Assembly: GCA_021462845.1 (NCBI GenBank)
Contig: JAJTXU010000016.1
Location: forward strand, 1-38,298
Length of the DNA stretch: 38,298 nt
Source of the DNA: Anaerolineales bacterium
GTDB lineage: Bacteria > Chloroflexota > Anaerolineae > Anaerolineales > Villigracilaceae
Direction: 5' to 3'
In this document: positions 33,475 to 38,298 of the stretch, in pieces
How the letters are laid out: each line of letters begins with the position of its first letter
How positions within the stretch are numbered: the first letter of the stretch is position 1
Program-made: the position numbers and the translations under genes
The notes under the pieces: model-generated
Told to the model about the DNA's origin: nothing
What the model saw: the letters and a program-made list of their open reading frames with translations, nothing else
Databases searched by the model: none

Positions 33475-33483
33475 TGCTAAAAT
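33475..33483 (+). promoter_or_regulatory. extended -10 promoter of the DUF433/DUF5615 operon
   Basis: TGCTAAAAT (TG at 33475, TAAAAT 33478-33483) with no good -35. Predicted start near 33490, just before the AAGGAG at 33504-33509. Confidence 0.4.
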
Positions 33484-33515
33484 CGGTGATGTCGTCTTTA
33501 CAAAAGGAGTTAACC

Positions 33516-33755
33516 ATGGACTGGAAGCAAAGAATCGTCGTTGACCCGAAAATCCTTGTTGGCAAGCCAGTTATCAAAGGAACTCGACTCGCGGTCGAAT
33601 TTATCGTCGAACTGCTTGGTCAAGGCTGGGCTGAAAGCGAAATCCTGCGAAATTACCCGGGCATTACCCATGAGGATATAGCCGCCTGTCTGATGTATGC
33701 ATCCAACATTCTCAAAGCCGAGAAAGTCTATCCGCTCGAACTCTCGCAGGCATAA
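33516..33755 (+). CDS. DUF433 antitoxin
   Basis: 79 residues from the ATG at 33516 (AAGGAG 6 bases upstream). Typical DUF433: RIVVDPKILVGKPVIKGTRL, then a helix-turn-helix-like LLGQGWAESEILRNYPGITHEDI and a final helix. DUF433 proteins are antitoxins (VapB45-like) usually paired with a PIN-like toxin, as here with only 2 bp between stop and next start. Confidence 0.93.
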   Translation: MDWKQRIVVDPKILVGKPVIKGTRLAVEFIVELLGQGWAESEILRNYPGITHEDIAACLMYASNILKAEKVYPLELSQA

Positions 33756-33757
33756 TC

Positions 33758-34108
33758 ATGCGCCTGTTGGCAAATGAAAACTTTCCATTGGATGCCGTCG
33801 AGGCCCTGCGCGAAGCAGGGCATGATGTTGCATGGATAAGGGAAGATTCGCGCGGCATGTCAGACGACAAGATTCTAGTCCGCGCGCAAGACGAAAACCG
33901 CGTCCTCGTAACGTTCGACAAGGATTTCGGTGAGTTGGCGTTTCGCTCAAAACTCCCGTCACAAAGCGGGGTTATCTTATTCCGAATCACTCCAATATCT
34001 TCGCAGTATATTGCTCAAGTTGCTGTGGAAGCGCTTGCCAGCCGTGATAATTGGGCGGGGCATTTTTCTGTCATCGAAGATAACAGAATCCGAATGACAT
34101 CGTTGTAG
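33758..34108 (+). CDS. DUF5615 PIN-like toxin
   Basis: 116 residues. Matches the DUF5615 PIN-like fold: LLANENFPLDAVEALREAGHD, MSDDKILVRAQDENRVLVTF, DKDFGELAFR. The first acidic position is Asn-Glu-Asn instead of the Asp of ordinary PIN domains, which is usual for the family. It is probably a ribonuclease neutralised by the DUF433 partner. The methyltransferase gene follows 14 bp later and may be co-transcribed. Confidence 0.91.
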   Translation: MRLLANENFPLDAVEALREAGHDVAWIREDSRGMSDDKILVRAQDENRVLVTFDKDFGELAFRSKLPSQSGVILFRITPISSQYIAQVAVEALASRDNWAGHFSVIEDNRIRMTSL

Positions 34109-34122
34109 AGCCTAAATCAAAC

Positions 34123-34944
34123 ATGGACCAACCCTCCGCCAATAACCCCTTCCTCGTTGATTCGCTCAACCATCCCCTCGCGGGACCCATCCGCAAACTG
34201 CTCACGCGCGAGGGACGCCGCGAACTTGACAGGATCATCATTGACGATGAGGAAAATATCCTGCAAGCCCTCGAAGCGGGGATCGAGATCGAATCCGTTT
34301 ATTTTTCAGGCGATGACAAAGTCTCCGATATGTTGAGGGAAAAACTCACCGCAGGCGCGACCATCCACGAAGTAGCAAAGCGGACAACGAAGAAGCTGTT
34401 CGAGAACGACAAACTCTCGCGCATCTTTGCCATTGCCGAGACACCCAAACCCATCGGGTTGGAAAAACTGAACACCATAACAAAAGACGTGGTTGTGTTG
34501 GAAGACGTGAGCATTTCAGGCAACATCGGCAACATCATCCGCACCTCGCTGGCGTTGGGCGTGGGCGGGATGATCCTGTTGAATATGGATCCGCTCGACA
34601 TTTATGACCGCAGATTAATCCGCGCGAGCAGGGGCTATCTGTTCTCGTTACCAGTGATGACCGCGACAACGAGTCAATTGATCGAGTATTGCAAGCAAAA
34701 CGATCAAACCTTGCTCGTCACCTCCGCGGATGCGGAAAAAACAGTGGATACAATCGCGTCAATCAATGAACGGTTGTTGATCGTCTTTGGCAGTGAAAAG
34801 GAGGGATGCTCGCCTGAGATCGAAAACGCCGCGAGTTTGAAGGCGCGAATTCCCATCAACGAAAAAGTGGAGTCGTTGAACGTCTCTGCCGCGGCGGGGA
34901 TCACGCTGTTTGCGCGGAGGAATTTCAACCATTTTGGTCGATAG
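34123..34944 (+). CDS. TrmH-family 23S rRNA methyltransferase, TsnR/NshR-like
   Basis: 273 residues, the size of thiostrepton and nosiheptide resistance methyltransferases (about 270), which 2'-O-methylate A1067 of 23S rRNA. Similarity runs throughout, from IEIESVYFSGDDKVSDML to SLNVSAAAGITLF. The core VVVLEDVSISGNIGNIIRTS closely follows TsnR [20 protein letters not shown] (recalled), with Asn134 and Arg140 at the spacing of the TsnR residues Asn129 and Arg135. It also has YDRRLIRASRGYLFSLPV and FGSEKEG for the SPOUT knot. Whether it gives resistance or performs routine modification is unknown. It is downstream of a toxin-antitoxin pair, which suggests an accessory gene. Confidence 0.86.
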   Translation: MDQPSANNPFLVDSLNHPLAGPIRKLLTREGRRELDRIIIDDEENILQALEAGIEIESVYFSGDDKVSDMLREKLTAGATIHEVAKRTTKKLFENDKLSRIFAIAETPKPIGLEKLNTITKDVVVLEDVSISGNIGNIIRTSLALGVGGMILLNMDPLDIYDRRLIRASRGYLFSLPVMTATTSQLIEYCKQNDQTLLVTSADAEKTVDTIASINERLLIVFGSEKEGCSPEIENAASLKARIPINEKVESLNVSAAAGITLFARRNFNHFGR

Positions 34945-35006
34945 ACCATGGCCGATGGATACCGTCATGGTCTATGGTCTATCGTCCATCGTCTGCCATC
35001 CATCGG
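34940..35006. repeat. GATAGACCAT inverted repeats overlapping the methyltransferase stop
   Basis: GATAGACCAT (34940-34949) pairs with ATGGTCTATC (34974-34983), and CCGATGGAT (34952-34960) with ATCCATCGG (34998-35006). Units such as ATGGTCTATGGTCTATCGTC are themselves repetitive. The TAG of the methyltransferase gene lies in the left arm. No T-tract, so a repeat rather than a typical terminator. Confidence 0.5.
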
Positions 35007-35061
35007 GAACTTTATGGATGGAGATTCGTCTATTCAGTAACAATACTTTAGGAGAATTAAG

Positions 35062-35472
35062 ATGAAGAAGATTTTTGTGTTACTTTCTGTGATGGCGATC
35101 GCTCTTGCCGCATGTTCCCCCGCTAAACCCGCTTCGATCACTGGCGAGTGGACTCTCGAATCGTACGGCGACCCAGCCAACCCGACGCCCTCCGCGCCCG
35201 ATGTGGAAACGTCCATCATCTTCGGCGAAGATGGTCAGGTCAACGGCACGGTGGGATGCAACGGCTTCGGCGGCGATTACAAAGTAGGCGATGGCACGAT
35301 CACATTCGGCGCTCTGTTTTCAACGTTGATGTTCTGCGAAGGCGCGGCAGGCGAACAAGAGCAAATTGTCCTCGGGACGCTTGTTGAAACCACATCCTAT
35401 ACCTTGAACGGCAATACGTTGACCGTCACTTCGGCGGATGGAAGTTCGGTGGTTGTGCTTGTGAAAAAATAA
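35062..35472 (+). CDS. META-domain lipoprotein
   Basis: 136 residues, ATG preceded by AGGAG. Signal MKKIFVLLSVMAIALAAC with lipidated Cys18. The META/HslJ domain is recognisable: ITGEWTLESYG, SIIFGEDGQVNGTVGCNGFGGDY, LFSTLMFCEG and YTLNGNTLTVTSADG. The conserved GCNxFxGxY-type motif and second Cys are present. META proteins are small envelope proteins linked to stress or heat shock; molecular role unclear. It converges on the permease gene with a bidirectional hairpin between. Confidence 0.93.
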   Translation: MKKIFVLLSVMAIALAACSPAKPASITGEWTLESYGDPANPTPSAPDVETSIIFGEDGQVNGTVGCNGFGGDYKVGDGTITFGALFSTLMFCEGAAGEQEQIVLGTLVETTSYTLNGNTLTVTSADGSSVVVLVKK

Positions 35473-35492
35473 AGGTGGTGGGTTCTGTAAAT

Positions 35493-35525
35493 AAAGTAGG
35501 ACAAGATGGCATCTTGTCCTACTTT
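35493..35525 (+). terminator. bidirectional terminator between convergent genes
   Basis: AAAGTAGGACAAGATG (35493-35508), one base, CATCTTGTCCTACTTT (35510-35525): a perfect 16-bp stem followed by TTT on the plus strand. It lies between the META lipoprotein and the permease gene ending at 35527. The arms carry the GTAGGACAA/TTGTCCTAC ends of the repeat seen at 3797-3823, so it may be a repeat reused as terminator. Confidence 0.75.
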
Positions 35526-35526
35526 T

Positions 35527-36312
35527 TTAACTGCTTGCGCCGCTGTACTGCTTCAATCCCCTCTTCCAAACTTGTGATGCTACGATAAAACTGGCGATCC
35601 CGATCGCAAAGAACATGATGATCCGCCATCCCTCCAGATCGCCGCGCAAGGCTTGGAGGGGAACCGTTGTCGCCACTGCGATGGGGATGAGGAAGGTGAC
35701 GATGATCTGCAGCCAGACGGGATACACAGTGGATGGATAGCGTCCCGCGTCGAGCAGGGCGTGGAGGATCGTCACGTTATTGTCGAACTTGGTGAACCAA
35801 AACGTGAGGGCGATGAGGACGATCCATAAACTGTAGATGATGATCACGCCTGAGACGGCGAGCAGGATGAAGTGCGCGATGCTGAGCGGGGTGACGAGGT
35901 CTCCTGAAATGTTGATGCCGACGGTAATCAGCACGATGGCGAGAATTAAATCCCAGAACCGCCAAATGGTAATGCGCGAAAACGTGACGAGGAACATGCT
36001 GTTGACGGGTTGCAGGATGGTGTAATCCATCGAGCCGTCGCGGATGGATTGGTTGAATTTTTCGGTGTTGGGCCAGATCAGCGCGACCATCATCGTGTTG
36101 ACGAGACGGAACACGCCGAGCAGGGCGAGCAATTCGCCGAACCCCCAGCCGCCGATGGTTTGGGTGTTGCTGAAGATGATGCTGAGGGTGAGCAGTTCCC
36201 AGCCGAGCCACATCAAGTTGAGCAAAATGTTGACGACGGTATCGGCGCGGTACGCCGCCGCCATTTGAACGTTGATCTTGATGAAGGTGGAAATTAATTT
36301 GAATGAGTGCAT
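35527..36312 (-). CDS. ABC-2 type transporter permease (COG3694-like)
   Basis: 261 residues with six predicted membrane segments. The pattern fits the DUF990/ABC-2 permease group: LMWLGWELLTLSIIF, FRLVNTMMVALIWPN, and the charged loop RDGSMDYTILQPVNSMF, which contacts the ATPase. Such permeases pair as heterodimers with one ATPase to form an exporter; substrate unknown. It is the last gene of the three-gene minus-strand set but is separated from its partner by 436 bp of repeats. Confidence 0.88.
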   Translation of the reverse strand: MHSFKLISTFIKINVQMAAAYRADTVVNILLNLMWLGWELLTLSIIFSNTQTIGGWGFGELLALLGVFRLVNTMMVALIWPNTEKFNQSIRDGSMDYTILQPVNSMFLVTFSRITIWRFWDLILAIVLITVGINISGDLVTPLSIAHFILLAVSGVIIIYSLWIVLIALTFWFTKFDNNVTILHALLDAGRYPSTVYPVWLQIIVTFLIPIAVATTVPLQALRGDLEGWRIIMFFAIGIASFIVASQVWKRGLKQYSGASS

Positions 36313-36332
36313 AGGTTATCCATGATTTGTCA

Positions 36333-36360
36333 TTCTCCCGAAGGACATCGGGATGATGTG
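36333..36360. repeat. CCCGAAGG-CATCGGGA repeat module, copy 2
   Basis: TCTCCCGAAGGACATCGGGA is followed by TGATGTG. It is nearly identical to 13644-13672. Confidence 0.55.
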
Positions 36361-36423
36361 AGTAGCGATTTTGCAGATTAATAATTAAACCGATAAACCG
36401 AACAATCCTTCCTCTTCATTTTG

Positions 36424-36510
36424 AACCACGGAGACACTGAGTCACGGAGTTTTTTAACTGCTTTATTTCGACAGGCTCAATACAAGTCCTCTGTGTCTCC
36501 GTGACTCAGG
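36424..36510. repeat. ACCACGGAGACAC hairpin repeat, copy 2
   Basis: ACCACGGAGACACTGAGTCA (from 36424) pairs with CTCTGTGTCTCCGTGACTCA (about 36489-36508). It is the same family as 26272-26337, with an internal TTTCGACAGGCTCAA module at about 36467-36481. Confidence 0.55.
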
Positions 36511-36513
36511 CTT

Positions 36514-36611
36514 TGTCCAAAAATAAGTTGAACACTTTGGCATAAAAATGCTCTGAAAGTAGGCTAATTTTCGCCGTTGAACGCATTAACTGTTCAAGTT
36601 ATTTTTGGACA
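36514..36611. mobile_element. 98-bp element with 21-bp terminal inverted repeats
   Basis: The left end (36514-36534) starts TGTCCAAAAATAAGTTG; the right end (36591-36611) finishes CAAGTTATTTTTGGACA. The two 21-base ends are inverse complements except at one position. The 56-bp interior has no coding capacity. The structure is that of a MITE or an IS end-pair. No clear target duplication is seen. Confidence 0.6.
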
Positions 36612-36748
36612 GTTCCTCAGTGGTTTGGTTTTTTGCTCGATTAGTTTTGAAAAGAGCAACAACGTCACGAAGAATTTCTGTTTTGCCTGTAGGATGCCAA
36701 ACGGGCGAGAGATGCTTCGCTTCGCTCAGCATGACATATTTCTTTCTA

Positions 36749-37546
36749 TCACGCTCCCACCGCGGAGTATTGTTTGACGCCTCTGCGCCAGACGATTCGG
36801 AATCCGATCAGCGCGGCGATGAACCAGAGGATGCCTGTCACGTATCCTTGCGTGATTTCCTGCGCCGAAAGATTCCCCTGGATCATTTGAATCGGCAAAT
36901 ACATGAATAATTGAAACGGCAGAACGCGGGCGATGTTTTGAATCACCTCGGGCATCAATTGCAGCGGCACGAAGGAGCCTGCAAATAATAAAGTCAGCGC
37001 GTAATAAAATTCGTGAATGGAGAAAACGCGCGTCGTCCAAAATGCAAGCGAAGTGACGATGCCCGAAAGCAAAAAGTTGACGGCGTACCCCAACGCGATG
37101 GCGGGGATCGCAAGCGCGATTCCGCCCAAGGAAACTGAATCAAATTGAGGCTTGAAAAGAAGCGCAAGCCCGATCCAGATCGGAATCAACAACATCATGT
37201 TCAACGTCTTGAAAGCGAGATCGTTTGTTAGTGTGTTCGTCAGCAGCGGATGAATCGGTTTGATGAGTTCGCCCGAGAGCGAGCCGTCTTGCACTTTGTA
37301 TCCGAAGTTGTGAATGATGATGTTGCTGGTCAGTTGGTCTACGATCAGCAAGATCATGTAATAAGTGATGAAGTCGTTGGCGGTCAGCCCGTCTACATTC
37401 CCGTTGGCGGAGGCGATGCTCGTCCACACCGCGAGATAAATGATCGGCGAAACAAGCCAGTACAAAATATACATGATGAGGTTGGCGCGATATTGCCATT
37501 GCTCCGCCCAGTTCACTTGCCAGAGTCGTTTGAAAATGTTGAACAT
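36749..37546 (-). CDS. ABC-2 type transporter permease (COG4587-like)
   Basis: 265 residues with about six membrane segments. Matches the partner permease group: WAEQWQYRANLIMYILYWLV at the start, VDQLTSNIIIHNFGYKVQDGSLSGELIKPIHPL (the cytoplasmic loop, given here by its ends VDQLTSN and ELIKPIHPL), and LTLLFAGSFVPLQLMPEVI near the end. It forms an exporter with the ATPase encoded upstream and the second permease downstream. Only repeat sequence separates it from both. Confidence 0.88.
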   Translation of the reverse strand: MFNIFKRLWQVNWAEQWQYRANLIMYILYWLVSPIIYLAVWTSIASANGNVDGLTANDFITYYMILLIVDQLTSNIIIHNFGYKVQDGSLSGELIKPIHPLLTNTLTNDLAFKTLNMMLLIPIWIGLALLFKPQFDSVSLGGIALAIPAIALGYAVNFLLSGIVTSLAFWTTRVFSIHEFYYALTLLFAGSFVPLQLMPEVIQNIARVLPFQLFMYLPIQMIQGNLSAQEITQGYVTGILWFIAALIGFRIVWRRGVKQYSAVGA

Positions 37547-37556
37547 AATTTACCTC

Positions 37557-37653
37557 ATGTCGTTGCGAGGAGGATGCTCTTTCCGACGAAGCAATCTCCT
37601 CGTCAACAGGAGATTGCTTCGGGCGAAGAACAAGTGCGCCCTCGCAACGACAT
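37557..37653. repeat. nested double-hairpin repeat (GTCGTTGCGAGG ... GAAGCAATCTCCT)
   Basis: Outer arms ATGTCGTTGCGAGG (37557-37570) and CCTCGCAACGACAT (37640-37653) are perfect over 14 bp. Inside, GAAGCAATCTCCT (37588-37600) and AGGAGATTGCTTC (37608-37620) are perfect over 13 bp. It fills the 109-bp gap between ATPase and permease. The GTTGCGAGG/GAAGCAATCTC units resemble dispersed repeats known in many environmental genomes. Confidence 0.7.
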
Positions 37654-37655
37654 TT

Positions 37656-38298
37656 CTATTCATTAAACGCCCGCTCGATCACATCCTCGATCGGTGGATC
37701 GGCAATCGTGATGTCGTGGATGAGGAGATCGGACAACATCCGCGATGTGACCTTTGTGACATCCTCCGCTTTGACTCGCACGTAGACTTTCTCCGAGTCT
37801 TCCTCATTTTGAACTGGTTCGCCATACTTCGACAGGTCGCGTCCGTTCGACTCTTCCAACCCTTCGTCGTCGCTCAGGGCAAGCCGCACGCCGATCAACT
37901 TGAACGGCGCGATGCGGCGCGAGAGGTTGGCGATGCCGCCATCATATTTGAGTTGACCGTGATGGATGATGATGATCCGCTCGCACAACGCGGTCACGTC
38001 TGCCATGTAATGACTCGTGAGCAGGATCGTCGCGCCTGTGCGTTTGTTGTACTCGCGCAAAAACTCGCGGATCTTTACCTGTCCTGTGATGTCGAGTCCG
38101 ATCGTGGGTTCGTCGAGGAACAACACCTTGGGACGATGCAACAATCCCGCCGCGATCTCGACCTTCATTCGTTCGCCCAGCGAAAGGTTGCGGACGGGCT
38201 TCTTCATCAACGGTTCGAGTTCGAGGAGTTCATCGAGTTCTTTATACGTCTTTTTGTAATCGTCATCCGAGAGACGATAGATGGCTTGCGCGAGCAAA
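37656..38298 (-). CDS. ABC transporter ATP-binding protein (5' end outside window)
   Basis: About 213 C-terminal residues; the start and Walker A lie beyond the window. Visible are the signature NLSLGERMKVEIAAGLL, Walker B with catalytic Glu (VLFLDEPTIGLD), the switch His (LLTSHYM) and a long C-terminal extension typical of the COG4586 group (DDEGLEESNGRDLSKYG and the final DPPIEDVIERAFNE). It energises the two ABC-2 permeases that follow. No real start codon is present within the window in this frame. Confidence 0.93.
   Translation of the reverse strand, partial: LLAQAIYRLSDDDYKKTYKELDELLELEPLMKKPVRNLSLGERMKVEIAAGLLHRPKVLFLDEPTIGLDITGQVKIREFLREYNKRTGATILLTSHYMADVTALCERIIIIHHGQLKYDGGIANLSRRIAPFKLIGVRLALSDDEGLEESNGRDLSKYGEPVQNEEDSEKVYVRVKAEDVTKVTSRMLSDLLIHDITIADPPIEDVIERAFNE

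Larger units (their letters stand above)
36313..36748. other. 436-bp repeat-only gap splitting the ABC permease genes
   Basis: No gene seen. It contains, in order: the CCCGAAGGACATCGGGA module (36333-36360), the ACCACGGAGACACTGAG hairpin (36424-36510), the 98-bp inverted-repeat element (36514-36611), and a GATGCTTCGCTTCGCTCAGC module (36711-36730). The short open frames here are repeat-derived. Confidence 0.65.

Overview
The window looks like chromosomal DNA of an environmental bacterium, most likely Chloroflexota, class Anaerolineae or close to it. This is inferred from protein style, not from a marker search. Nine predicted lipoproteins carry a lipobox Cys, several followed by Thr/Pro linkers. 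There is a NarGHJI operon, DUF433/DUF5615 and PIN toxin-antitoxin pairs, and many short palindromic repeats between and even inside genes. No rRNA, tRNA, CRISPR array, prophage or intact transposase gene was seen.

Layout. 1-3927 (minus): a purine module of 8-oxoguanine-deaminase-type amidohydrolase, adenine deaminase and a GntR/UTRA regulator cut by the window edge. 4164-7290: a lipoprotein, a membrane-anchored TPR protein and an SRPBCC protein. 7611-11020 (minus): recQ translationally coupled to a BaiN/HI0933 flavoprotein. 11332-13505 (plus): a deacetylase-like and an esterase-like lipoprotein. 14034-16231 (plus): a NarX/NarL-type two-component pair. 16309-17298 (minus): a lipoprotein. 18074-25129 (plus): an anchored cytochrome c and narG, narH, narJ, narI, preceded at 17665 by a receiver-like protein without the acidic pocket. 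25228-27459 (minus): a small DUF1801-like protein, an NBR1-Ig-like lipoprotein and recA. 27564-28264: a PIN/Phd-like pair. 28333-31694 (minus): an M23 peptidase lipoprotein, a TolB-like propeller lipoprotein and an unknown protein. 31890-33424 (minus): an SbnI/SerK-like protein and an RluA-type pseudouridine synthase. 33516-34944 (plus): a DUF433/DUF5615 pair and a TsnR/NshR-like rRNA methyltransferase. 35062-35472: a META-domain lipoprotein. 35527-38298 (minus): two ABC-2 permeases and an ABC ATPase cut by the window edge.

How the parts work together. The centre is an anaerobic respiration locus. NarGHI would reduce nitrate (or, run in reverse, oxidise nitrite), NarJ would insert the cofactor, and the cytochrome c could exchange electrons with NarI on the outer face. 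The nearby kinase and regulator are the obvious candidates to control it. The kinase has almost no periplasmic loop, but its GAF domain holds five cysteines, which suggests cytoplasmic redox or oxygen sensing.

The most distinctive feature of the window is its repeat load. I can see a MITE-like family of about 120 bp in four copies, one flanked by a 14-bp direct repeat. There are also several families of small palindromes (some lying in reading frames and one supplying a ribosome binding site), a 98-bp inverted-repeat element between the two permease genes, and a heptanucleotide tandem array. The other notable single genes are the SbnI-like and TsnR-like proteins.
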